Assembly (NCBI GenBank): GCA_002495055.1 | Contig: DADR01000024.1 | Coordinates: forward strand, 421-64,420 | Length of the DNA stretch: 64,000 bases | Reading direction: 5' to 3' | DNA from: Methanoregula sp. UBA247 | GTDB lineage: Archaea; Halobacteriota; Methanomicrobia; Methanomicrobiales; Methanospirillaceae | Part shown: positions 17,728-26,312 of the stretch, piece after piece | Layout of the letters: each line of letters opens with the position of its first letter | How positions within the stretch are numbered: position 1 is the stretch's first letter | Notes under the pieces: generated by a model | What the model saw: the letters and a program-made list of their open reading frames with translations, nothing else | Database searches by the model: none | Told to the model about the DNA's origin: nothing | Made by a program: the position numbers and the translations under genes

Positions 17728-20649
17728 TTAATCGAAACAATGGGAGAGAGATGGTACGTCCAGGGGAAATTCAAAATTCTCGACGGGAGGAGCTTCCAGT
17801 TTGATATAGACCCTGTTACTCCACACCGCTGTAACCGAAGAGATCTCCTCATCATCAATAGCATCAGGAGCGACTGCATGGATTTTTATCCGGTAACCTC
17901 CCGGAGGGAGTTTTCTGACATCCAGTAGTGCATTATGGGTAAAATACCCAAAATCAATATCCGGCTGAGTGCTGAACAGCACCCAGGGTCCGTTATCTGC
18001 AGAATACCACAGAGTTTCAGTTACTGTTGAAAATCCTGTATACTTCAGGTTCCATTGAACCGGTATGAAATCGGTAACGCTTCCGGATTTTGTGACAGTC
18101 AGGTCTGAAACATCCAGTGTTCCGGAACGTAATCCCGGTTGTGAGAAGTTCGGCAGTACTGTTAAATAAAGATCAGGGAATTGCAGGAGGTCTGCCCCAT
18201 TATTAAAATTAATTGTTGATGTATTGTCGAATATTTTAATCAGTCCGGTCTGGTTTGCTTTCAGTCGATAGGTGGTCTCCCACTGGTCGCTGATGTTAAT
18301 AGTGCCGATATCAAAATGAAGCTGATTACAGGTATTCCATTCTTCCGTCTGATTCCTGAATAATCGTGTAGAATTTGGCCAGAGAATTGTTGTGCGCTGA
18401 TCTGCCGGTGGCGCAAATTCTACCGGCACATAATCAAATACTTTCCTGCCCGGCATCGGGGTGCTGTTCACGACGATATTCTGATAGTTCACATTCATCG
18501 TGGCATTTACGCCGGCAAGTTGCCTGAGGATCCCTGCGATATCGATATATGCCTGCCTGAGTTCATCAGGAGTTTCTGGCGTGAATAATTTACCACCGGT
18601 ACGGTTTGCCAGTTCATCCATCATAACGAGGACTTTCTTGTTGTCGTTTGTTGGCGCACCATCGAGATAGACCACGGTAAAAATATAAATTTTTGGATTG
18701 GCGTTCAGGGCAGAAGCAACGAAGGTATCCATCTCGCCCTGGTTATCAATATTGCTGTTTCCGTCATTGAGTACAATCACGGCACGAACCTCATCCTGGG
18801 GGCGGGATGGCTGGGTTGTGGTAATATTATTCACAGCATCGGTAATTGACGGACCAAGGTTCTTTGATTGCTTTCCCTGGAGCAGACTCTCGATCTGATT
18901 GTTTACAAGACCCAGATCGGCTTGGGGGGCCAGGTGGAACTGGTTATTATTATCAGTTCCAAATGAGGTAAGACCAATATAGTCCTGGCCCTGGACCATC
19001 TCACCTACAAACGCTTTTGCAGCCTCTTTTGCACTTCCCAATCTGGTCAGGCCGTTACTGTCAGAATTTTTCATACTTGCTGAACAATCCTGATCCAGGA
19101 TTGCAGTAACCGGTGCTCCCCCCATTGCATACCCGTCACCGGTCACTCGTATATTAACGTCAAAAGTATCATTCAGGTGAACCGTTTGCGGTGCTGCGCT
19201 CGCTTCTACACTGAGATACGGGTAATTTTTCCAGCTGGCCAGTACCGTACGTGTTGTGGAATTCCATGTGGCCGTTATACTGCAGGATGCATTTGCTGCG
19301 TTATTATAACCGGATTCATTCCGTCGGGCAAATGAACCGGGATAGAAGAGAACTATTGCATTTCCGTCATTATCAGTTGTTGCATCGATATTCTGTACTA
19401 CCCCAGAACTGCAAAAACCTGGAGTACCATTTATTGCAGGGGTAGTAAACCCGCCATTGTTGATACCGGAGATGGTAAATGTTACTGATTCACCCGACAC
19501 CGGGTTTCCCAAAAGATCCATAACGGTTGCCCGGACAAATGCCTGTTCTGTGGGTTCAACTTCCCGGCTTGCCATTGTCTGCGGGGTTATTGCAAGTACC
19601 ATATTTGTCGGGGCGGAATTGATAAAGTGAGCAATAATCTGGTTTGTTACCGTGTGATTATCAACAGCAATGGCATTGAGGGTGATATTACTGATACTAT
19701 ATTTCGGACCGTAGGATAACCTGATCTGCCCGAGGGAATTTGAGGTATATACCTGGTGTTCATTGGGGAGGCTTGTATTTACCCAGACAGACCTGTTCCG
19801 GACCGGATTTCCGTACACGTCAAAGAGAATATAGTCAATAATAAATGGTTCAGTTCCGACCGGCAGGATTCCTCCATCAGAAATACTGCCGGTTATGGAA
19901 TATGGTATACCTGCTGCTTCTGCATCAATCCATTTCAGCGTATCTGATATACTACCGAAATTATCCATCAGGATAGTGTTTGGACCAACTTTTGTTGATA
20001 ACCTGATGGTGAGGGATGCCTTCCCGTTTGTATCAAGAATGCTGGTTATATCATGGTTCGTTGTATTTGCAACCCTGAAACCGCAGTCGTCAGGTGCAGG
20101 ACCATGGACATGGAGGCTGATTATATGCGTCCCTCTCCGGTTATCAATACGGTTTCCCCACTGGTCAGTAACGGATATATCGAAAGGCACATCAGTTGCA
20201 ACAGTCCCGGAAAGCGGGTGATCAAAATACGTGAGATACGGACTGTCGTGATCTATGTTTATGGATATATTCCTGGTAACAGAAAACCCGTCAGCTGAAA
20301 TGATTTCTGCCGTTATATTAGCAACACCGCTTGTCTTATTAACCTTAAAGCTGCTTTTTGCAACACCAGAAATATCCGTTTTTGAGGATAAAGGGCTGAC
20401 AGAGCCATATTTCTGGTTGTCAATGACAAATTGCACATCTGCATTCTGTACTGTTCCGGAGGTCGCATTTAATGCGGTAACCGAAATGATAACCTGATCT
20501 GCACCATTGGCAATTACCCAGTCAGTGCTCACATTGATTGTCGTGGTGTCGGGGAGATCTGCGGTAACCACACCAACCAGCATGAACAAACCCATGATAA
20601 TGAAAAATCCACTATTCGTTCTCAACAGATTCGCTTCCCGATTGCTCAT
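17728..20649 (-). CDS. Large exported protein with Ig-like domains and a VWA domain
   Basis: 973 residues. An N-terminal hydrophobic segment (about 14-30, FFIIMGLFMLVGVVTA) is a signal peptide or anchor. Residues about 35-480 contain bacterial Ig-like (Big_1/invasin type) repeats with recurring VTDQWGN / VYGNPV / VMDLLGNPVSGESV motifs and SGxA...F endings. A von Willebrand factor A domain follows (about 500-690), beginning VTAILDQDCSASM; DCSAS supplies the DxSxS metal-ion site. A beta-rich C-terminal region follows. No C-terminal membrane anchor is clear. The likely role is a surface protein binding other proteins or surfaces; this is inference from the architecture. The promoter region has several TTAAT/ATTAAT elements just upstream. 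Confidence 0.8.
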   Translation of the reverse strand: MSNREANLLRTNSGFFIIMGLFMLVGVVTADLPDTTTINVSTDWVIANGADQVIISVTALNATSGTVQNADVQFVIDNQKYGSVSPLSSKTDISGVAKSSFKVNKTSGVANITAEIISADGFSVTRNISINIDHDSPYLTYFDHPLSGTVATDVPFDISVTDQWGNRIDNRRGTHIISLHVHGPAPDDCGFRVANTTNHDITSILDTNGKASLTIRLSTKVGPNTILMDNFGSISDTLKWIDAEAAGIPYSITGSISDGGILPVGTEPFIIDYILFDVYGNPVRNRSVWVNTSLPNEHQVYTSNSLGQIRLSYGPKYSISNITLNAIAVDNHTVTNQIIAHFINSAPTNMVLAITPQTMASREVEPTEQAFVRATVMDLLGNPVSGESVTFTISGINNGGFTTPAINGTPGFCSSGVVQNIDATTDNDGNAIVLFYPGSFARRNESGYNNAANASCSITATWNSTTRTVLASWKNYPYLSVEASAAPQTVHLNDTFDVNIRVTGDGYAMGGAPVTAILDQDCSASMKNSDSNGLTRLGSAKEAAKAFVGEMVQGQDYIGLTSFGTDNNNQFHLAPQADLGLVNNQIESLLQGKQSKNLGPSITDAVNNITTTQPSRPQDEVRAVIVLNDGNSNIDNQGEMDTFVASALNANPKIYIFTVVYLDGAPTNDNKKVLVMMDELANRTGGKLFTPETPDELRQAYIDIAGILRQLAGVNATMNVNYQNIVVNSTPMPGRKVFDYVPVEFAPPADQRTTILWPNSTRLFRNQTEEWNTCNQLHFDIGTINISDQWETTYRLKANQTGLIKIFDNTSTINFNNGADLLQFPDLYLTVLPNFSQPGLRSGTLDVSDLTVTKSGSVTDFIPVQWNLKYTGFSTVTETLWYSADNGPWVLFSTQPDIDFGYFTHNALLDVRKLPPGGYRIKIHAVAPDAIDDEEISSVTAVWSNRVYIKLEAPPVENFEFPLDVPSLSHCFD

Positions 20650-20880
20650 TATTATCGATGATTAATAATAATTAGTATTAATGATTAATAAAACTTCCCG
20701 GGCTAAAAATATCTGAAAATAATTCAGTTCTCATGATCTGCCTCTCAAAACAATAAGACCAGTACAGTAAATCGGGAGAGGGTGCGCACAGGAAACGTTC
20801 GCGCAGGAGGGGGATGTATGGATGAATTCCTGGTCTGCTGCGCCGTTTTTGGGAATATCCGATATAAAAAAATCCATTAT

Positions 20881-22560
20881 TCACAACGTAATCTTTTTGA
20901 GAATTGACCCGTTTTTAAAGATAGTGATCCCCCCACCGCTCTGGGACACAACGATACCGACTGTGTTGGTGACCGCTGTCATGGCAGCAACTGAGTTGTG
21001 ACGGGTCCCCATTCCTTTGGGGAGGGAGACATTACTGGTATCGACCGTGATGTAACGACTCTGCGCACGGACATATCCATCGCCATCGATAACAAAAGCC
21101 CCGTCCAGCTGGGCAAATTCCTTGATATTTTCCTTGATATCCTGGTTGGTGATGATGCGGGACTCTGGTTTCTGCCCCTCAAAGGCATTGATCGATATCT
21201 GCCGCGATTTTGCCATGACATTTTCGGCATCGCCGATAAGGAACGTTGTTCCAACGGATTTGCCTTCCCTTCCTTCAATGGATATTTCGGTACAGATATG
21301 AAAGACTGCATCAAACACTTCTTCTTTGACATCCGTTTCTGCTACGACAGTATCCTTCCAGGTATCGGTACTGATGCGGACTTCGCCGTTTCGCTTTCGA
21401 TCAGTAATGTCGTTACCGATGCAGAGGATTTCGATAATATGGCCATTTTCATCGCGGATTGCCTTATTTATCCATGCGATCCAGATACGGTCACCGTTGC
21501 GACGTACATTCTCGCTGATGTTGACGGCATAACCCTCAGCGTTAAATCCGAGATCGTTTGCCATCATGGAGAGATCGTGACCGGGGCGGGTCTTTTTGGG
21601 AACAATAGTGCCGATTACATTCTTATTGATAATTTCATCACTGGTATAATCAAAAAACGAGAGTGCAAAATGGTTAATGAAGGTAATATTCCCTGAAGTG
21701 TCTATCCTGATGATAATGCTCTGGGTATTCTGCAGAACTTCCCGGTACTTCGCTTCGCTCTCTTTAAGTGCATCGGCTATCTTCCTTTTTTCTGACAGGT
21801 CGGTAACAATAAAAGTCCCGCCTTTACTGATATCGCGCAGATCAGTCACCTGGACCTGAAACTGGCACGCAAGGGTTGCAGAATCCTTTTTTACCAGCCT
21901 GCATTCTGCCTGACTAAAACCCCGCACGTTCCGGGTAATCTGGAGTTCACGACTTAACCTGTCATAATCTTCAGGAGTTTTGAACAGGTTCTGCATCTCT
22001 TTACCCACAAGAAATGATTCTTCATATCCAAGCATTTCTGCAAATTGCTGGTTCATCCATGTGATAAGCCCGTTACGAACCTGGAAAATCCCCAGGGGAG
22101 TGGCGGAAAGAATGGCGGTAAGCTGTTCGTTCTGTATCTTTATCTCCCGTTCTGCTTTCCTGCGGAGCATGGTCTGTTTGATTACCGTAACCATTTCCAG
22201 CAGGTTCTGGCGTATATCCCCGGTTGAGGACAGGGTAATCTCGGTACCATTCGAAACTTCCTGGATAGCAAGCTTGTTAGCGGCCCGCCGGCAGAGCAGG
22301 ATAACCGGGGTTGTATTTCCCGTGGATTTGAGATACTGTAAAAATTCAATCCCATTCATGTCAGACATGAATTCGATCCCATTGACTTCAGGCATCCTCT
22401 CGTAAGAAACAATCACGTCATACGTACGGCCTTTGGACTTCTCAATTGCCTGTTTAATTGAAGTTGCTTTGTCAATCCTGATATCCCCGGCTTTCTCTAA
22501 AAATAAGCGGATCTGGCCGAAAAGATCGGTATTGTCTTCGACAAACAAAACAGAGATCAT
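20881..22560 (-). CDS. Receiver-PAS-PAS-diadenylate cyclase (DisA_N) protein
   Basis: 559 residues. Residues 1-130 resemble a response-regulator receiver (VLFVEDN, YDVIVS, MPEVNGIEF), but Tyr53 stands where the phosphorylated Asp should be and the conserved Lys near 112 is Ser. NGIEF occurs twice (60-64 and 69-73) through a short insertion. Two PAS domains follow (about 143-260 and 270-395). The C-terminal about 145 residues are a DisA_N/DAC domain with both catalytic signatures: DGA near 486 (AQLDGAFVIDGDG) and GTRHNS near 518 (KGMGTRHNSVAAM), ending in a typical strand VVSQSGGGITIFKNG. It should make c-di-AMP from 2 ATP, under PAS control. The domain call is strong; activity and ligand are inference. 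Confidence 0.85.
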   Translation of the reverse strand: MISVLFVEDNTDLFGQIRLFLEKAGDIRIDKATSIKQAIEKSKGRTYDVIVSYERMPEVNGIEFMSDMNGIEFLQYLKSTGNTTPVILLCRRAANKLAIQEVSNGTEITLSSTGDIRQNLLEMVTVIKQTMLRRKAEREIKIQNEQLTAILSATPLGIFQVRNGLITWMNQQFAEMLGYEESFLVGKEMQNLFKTPEDYDRLSRELQITRNVRGFSQAECRLVKKDSATLACQFQVQVTDLRDISKGGTFIVTDLSEKRKIADALKESEAKYREVLQNTQSIIIRIDTSGNITFINHFALSFFDYTSDEIINKNVIGTIVPKKTRPGHDLSMMANDLGFNAEGYAVNISENVRRNGDRIWIAWINKAIRDENGHIIEILCIGNDITDRKRNGEVRISTDTWKDTVVAETDVKEEVFDAVFHICTEISIEGREGKSVGTTFLIGDAENVMAKSRQISINAFEGQKPESRIITNQDIKENIKEFAQLDGAFVIDGDGYVRAQSRYITVDTSNVSLPKGMGTRHNSVAAMTAVTNTVGIVVSQSGGGITIFKNGSILKKITL

Positions 22561-22698
22561 ACTTCCCCTTGCAGAAGTCGTGGATTATTCACTCATATGA
22601 GGTGGATGGTTTTGCGATAAATAGTTGTCCAAAACGGCATGATTAAAAAAAATTTACCTCCGGAATGGGTAAAAATACAAATTTCCCCGGCTCAAAAA

Positions 22699-23208
22699 TT
22701 ATTCTTGAGCAGGTATCTTTTCATTATCGGATCCCTCTTCTGTTTCCTGTGGTTTATTATTTACCTGATACATCCACCAGCCGATGGTGAGAATAACCGG
22801 GACACCAACAGGAATCGCAAAACCCCCAAAAAAACGACATACAGCCGATAAACCGAGAAAGATTCCACCACTAACGGTAAAATATGATGCAGTCTTCATT
22901 CTGGAGGATTCATCATTTATAGAGGCAATAATCGTAATACAAAATCCAATGAGGAGAATAGCGGCCCCCATTGTCCAGAATGCAGTTGCGGCAATATTAT
23001 ACCATCCCGTGGTCATGCCAAGGGAAATGTAATTGATATCTTTGTAAACGGGAATCAGGCTCGGTCCATATTCAGATTGCTGGTACCGGAAGAGTGCCCA
23101 CTGAACATTGACTAAAAGCCAGTCACCCCACATATAGATATTCAGAGGTACCAAAAAAATTAAGAACTGGAAAAGGAGTGGAAATCTGTACCTGGTCATG
23201 ATAAACAA
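22699..23208 (-). CDS. Four-helix membrane protein of unknown function
   Basis: 169 residues with hydrophobic segments near 9-27, 72-95, 107-125 and 128-146, a periplasmic-facing loop between the first two, and a charged C-terminal tail rich in Glu. No family is recognised. It follows the winged-helix gene on the same strand after a 71-base AT-rich gap and precedes the diadenylate cyclase gene by 138 bases. A sensor or scaffold role is conceivable but not supported. The start could also be Met4. Confidence 0.55.
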   Translation of the reverse strand: MFIMTRYRFPLLFQFLIFLVPLNIYMWGDWLLVNVQWALFRYQQSEYGPSLIPVYKDINYISLGMTTGWYNIAATAFWTMGAAILLIGFCITIIASINDESSRMKTASYFTVSGGIFLGLSAVCRFFGGFAIPVGVPVILTIGWWMYQVNNKPQETEEGSDNEKIPAQE

Positions 23209-23279
23209 AATAATTATTTTTTAAAATTCACCTTGAACTTATCTCAACGAATGAACAAACCGACACGAAGGATATTAAA

Positions 23280-23621
23280 TTATTCTGTGTGCTGGACAAT
23301 GGCCAGCTGGTACATCCAGTCCATGAGTGGATGACATTCTTCCACAATACATTCAAGTTCACAACTGATACAGGGAATCAGTTCATCGCCGGCAAGCAGG
23401 TCAGCTGGATTTACCGGCATCTGTTTGGCACGCAGGAGATATGTCTTGATCCCGTCTTTTTTAAACTCGGATCGATCAATGAGCCCGCTATCCTCAAGTT
23501 TCTTGACAATCCGCGAACATTTACGACTATCGACGCCCAATTCCTTCCAGAGTTCGCTCTGGAGAATGCCTTCGGGGTTCGATTGAATCAGTTTCAGTGC
23601 TTCATCAACAGGATCTGCCAT
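23280..23621 (-). CDS. Winged-helix protein with C-terminal four-cysteine motif (TFE-beta/RPC34-like candidate)
   Basis: 113 residues. Residues about 4-66 form a winged helix (GILQSELWKELGVDSRKCSR, IVKKLEDSGLIDR, then a wing GIKTYLLR) of the MarR/B-block type. After a linker, Cys84, 87, 91 and 96 form CxxCxxxCxxxxC, a spacing suited to an Fe-S cluster or zinc. A single winged helix followed by a four-Cys segment is the architecture described for archaeal TFE-beta, the RPC39 relative that works with TFE-alpha at transcription initiation. That identity is plausible but unproven; a plain MarR-like regulator is the alternative. It begins 21 bases after the LSm gene on the same strand and is probably co-transcribed with it. 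Confidence 0.65.
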   Translation of the reverse strand: MADPVDEALKLIQSNPEGILQSELWKELGVDSRKCSRIVKKLEDSGLIDRSEFKKDGIKTYLLRAKQMPVNPADLLAGDELIPCISCELECIVEECHPLMDWMYQLAIVQHTE

Positions 23622-23642
23622 TCGTGCTCACCTTTTTGCCCA

Positions 23643-23879
23643 TCAGATAACCGGTGCAATGGTAAGAATATTATTGCCCCTGATCACGACCGTGCCCAGG
23701 CTCCTTCCCCGCTGGTTATTGACAAACTCAATCGTCTCATCCATGTGAATATTGAGATATTCATCTACGGCAACAAGACGCCCCTGCAGTTTCCGCCCTT
23801 CGTCCTTGATCTCGACGGATATTTTTGCATCCACAAGTCCAAACACTTTTTTTATTGGCAAAACAATTCCGTTAACCAT
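23643..23879 (-). CDS. lsm: LSm (Sm-like) RNA-binding protein
   Basis: 78 residues, the usual archaeal size. The Sm1 motif is seen in ISVEIKDEGRKLQGRLVAVDEYLNIHMDE and the Sm2 motif in GTVVIRGNNILTIAP, including the IRGNNI RNA-binding loop. Archaeal LSm proteins form homoheptameric rings that bind U-rich RNA in tRNA and snoRNA metabolism. It is the first gene of a probable two-gene unit with the winged-helix protein. Coupling of an LSm and a transcription-factor-like gene is notable. Starts with ATG at 23879. Confidence 0.9.
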   Translation of the reverse strand: MVNGIVLPIKKVFGLVDAKISVEIKDEGRKLQGRLVAVDEYLNIHMDETIEFVNNQRGRSLGTVVIRGNNILTIAPVI

Positions 23880-24001
23880 CTGCGCTAATTTGGAATGTAA
23901 GATAATTAAAGTTTGCCCATTATCCTTTTCCTGCAGAACAATTTTTTTTTAAAAAGTCTTTTGAACTATGGTAAAAAAACAAAAAAAAATGGAGGAAAAT
24001 G

Positions 24002-25102
24002 TTATTTTTGAGGAATCGGTTCCCAGCGCTTTGATAGTTCCTTTTCAACCCCGGGAAGCGTAGTATATTCCATCTCCCCGAGTGAGAGACGGTGAGGCTC
24101 AAATGGACCTTGTGCCCGGATGAGATCGGCAATCTCATTGCACCGTGCCCGCACACGATCAAACCCGATATCATCAAACATATCTACCGGGCCGATGAGT
24201 TTTCCGTTGCAAATCTGGAAACCCATGCAAATGACGCGGGGTGGGCCATCAAACCTGGTACAGTTGGCATCGCAAAGTCCGACAGGCATGAACGGTCCGT
24301 GGTGAGATCCCCGCATCCAGCCGGCAACAAGGACCGGAGTGCAGAACGGATCGATTACTTCCCCGACCGCGGGGAAACCACTCTGGGAACGGACGATCAT
24401 GACCGGATCATCCTTGCCAACATACCGTCCTGCGATCAGACTCAGGCGCTGGGTGCTGGTTGAAGCAGCAATGTCCCCCTCACGCTTGAACACATGCTTG
24501 ATCACGTACCTTGAGGGTGCGCCAATGTATGCGAGAAGGTTATAGATCTCCTCCGGGCACTTGAACATGATCCGGCGTTTTTCAATGAGGTCGTGAACTT
24601 CAAAGACAAAGCCCTTGTGCATCGATGGGTCGATTATAAGGCCGGATGTATTGAACGGGTCAGCAAAGATCTTGTAGAGGAAGAAGTTCCATGCGCCCGG
24701 CTCTGTTTTGTCTGCCATGAAAACAAGAACCGGATCGCTTCCCCGCTCTTCAAACTCCATCTCGGCAACACCCGGTCCCAATCCCTTCACGTTTCCGGAA
24801 AATGCATCGGCGAGTATATCCTGGCCTGCTCCATAGAGTTTCATGCTCTTAGCCAGTTTCGTACATTCTATAAAGACATCCCATGCAAGTTTGTGGACTT
24901 TCTCGTTGTCCACACCATGGGTATGCGTCATGATCAATTCGAGGTCATCACCGCAGTGGGTGACAAACGAGTCAATGAGCAGTTTGCCTTCCTCGTCCTT
25001 GAGCATCTTTGCTGCCTTTTCCAGGAGCTTTGGGTGGGTTCGGGAGTGCCCGGGGAAACTTCCCACATCAGCCTTGATAACAGAGATCGTGGTTTTCGGC
25101 AT
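24002..25102 (-). CDS. fbp: Fructose-1,6-bisphosphate aldolase/phosphatase (class V FBPA/P)
   Basis: 366 residues, full family length. The N-terminus ISVIKADVGSFPGHSRTHP carries the metal and catalytic Asp/His residues of the phosphatase. The segment PSRYVIKHVFKREGD contains the Tyr and Lys implicated in the aldolase Schiff base. HADH-like elements are absent, so this is the bifunctional archaeal enzyme, condensing DHAP and G3P to FBP and then releasing phosphate to fructose-6-phosphate. It is the last gene of a three-gene minus-strand set with class II aldolase and class I FBPase, encoding both steps twice. Confidence 0.94.
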   Translation of the reverse strand: MPKTTISVIKADVGSFPGHSRTHPKLLEKAAKMLKDEEGKLLIDSFVTHCGDDLELIMTHTHGVDNEKVHKLAWDVFIECTKLAKSMKLYGAGQDILADAFSGNVKGLGPGVAEMEFEERGSDPVLVFMADKTEPGAWNFFLYKIFADPFNTSGLIIDPSMHKGFVFEVHDLIEKRRIMFKCPEEIYNLLAYIGAPSRYVIKHVFKREGDIAASTSTQRLSLIAGRYVGKDDPVMIVRSQSGFPAVGEVIDPFCTPVLVAGWMRGSHHGPFMPVGLCDANCTRFDGPPRVICMGFQICNGKLIGPVDMFDDIGFDRVRARCNEIADLIRAQGPFEPHRLSLGEMEYTTLPGVEKELSKRWEPIPQK

Positions 25103-25154
25103 GAGAAATCACCATATAGATCTCGTTGCAGGAGAAAAAAGTAATGTTTGATTT

Positions 25155-26294
25155 TCAATCAAGGATTTTTCTAATCCGGGTCGCAGACCCATACGAACTG
25201 AATGCTTTGAAAAAAACAAGACTTTCGGCATAGGCCATAGCCTGAATTGCCTGTTCCGTATCCTCTTCTACCGAATAGATCTCCTTGAAAAATTCTTTGA
25301 TTGCAAACTTGCAGTTACCATCAAATATCTGGCTGTCTTTTTTCCCGGGATTTGCAGGCCGGTATTTCTCCAGTGTCCATTCCTGGATGTTTTTATACAG
25401 TGCAGGTTCGTACACTTTCATTGTATTGAAAACGACATCCTGCCAGAACGTCCCGACATTTCCTTTTATTATATCCCCTTTCGGGAAATGCTGGTTAATG
25501 AGATCCCGGGGAGTGCCGGTTATCCCGTGCTGGGCGATCCCAACATGCAGGTTGTTCTCCCGTAATGCCTTTGCAACAGATTTTGTCTGGGGAATATCGA
25601 TGGAAAGCTGTTCGACCACGTTCCCTTTTTCATCGTATACATGCCCATGGGTGCTTCCATTGGCAATCGCAAGCACCTGAGGATATACCCCATTCGTATT
25701 CAGGGCTGTAATGAATTCAACTGCTTCTGCAGGTTTTGTCAGGATCATCCCCTGATTATCTTTCCTCCCGATCTCCCCCACTTCCACTTCCAGACCGAAA
25801 TCCTTTCCTTTCATCCTGTTTTTAATATAAAGGGCCAGATCAGAAGTAACCCGGATATTCTTATCCAGCTCTTCCCTGACATTCTTTCCCTCGAAATTAA
25901 AGAGATGGGATGCATCAATAGCAAATGATGTGTACCCGGCGCTGATCTGGGCATCGATTAACTGCTTTGTGCCATCGATTTCAGAAGAATCTCCGGTCTT
26001 AATGGTGATGTGATCTGCATGAAGGGCCCATGTATCAAACTGGACAGCCTTTGCAGCTTCTCTCATCTTTGCTGAGAAATCTTTTGGTGTTAAACCGGTA
26101 TACCCTCCTTTCAGATCACATTCTGACCGCGCGAGTTCCATGAAAACTGCAGAATCGGTGTCTTTCGCGGCTTTGAAAATGCCCTTGGCAACAGTAGCAA
26201 TTCGTGTATTAGCTGCCATGATGATTGTTTTTTGGCCGGAAATACCTCGAAAAATTGTTGAACCGGGGATTGGACCATAATCGTTTTGTCTCAT
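25155..26294 (-). CDS. Class II fructose-bisphosphate aldolase-like enzyme
   Basis: 379 residues. ALHADHITIK holds the zinc-binding HxxDH-type motif and the catalytic Asp; DASHLFNFEG, EVEVGEIG and NGSTHGHVYDE supply further metal and phosphate-binding residues of the class II TIM barrel. The start is supported by an AACAGGAGTGATGAGG ribosome-binding site just upstream, 18 bases after the FBPase stop; Met26 is an alternative. It likely splits or forms fructose-1,6-bisphosphate; tagatose-bisphosphate is possible. The gene is in line between class I FBPase and FBPA/P, suggesting one transcript for gluconeogenesis or glycogen metabolism. Confidence 0.87.
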   Translation of the reverse strand: MRQNDYGPIPGSTIFRGISGQKTIIMAANTRIATVAKGIFKAAKDTDSAVFMELARSECDLKGGYTGLTPKDFSAKMREAAKAVQFDTWALHADHITIKTGDSSEIDGTKQLIDAQISAGYTSFAIDASHLFNFEGKNVREELDKNIRVTSDLALYIKNRMKGKDFGLEVEVGEIGRKDNQGMILTKPAEAVEFITALNTNGVYPQVLAIANGSTHGHVYDEKGNVVEQLSIDIPQTKSVAKALRENNLHVGIAQHGITGTPRDLINQHFPKGDIIKGNVGTFWQDVVFNTMKVYEPALYKNIQEWTLEKYRPANPGKKDSQIFDGNCKFAIKEFFKEIYSVEEDTEQAIQAMAYAESLVFFKAFSSYGSATRIRKILD

Positions 26295-26312
26295 AGCCTC
26301 ATCACTCCTGTT

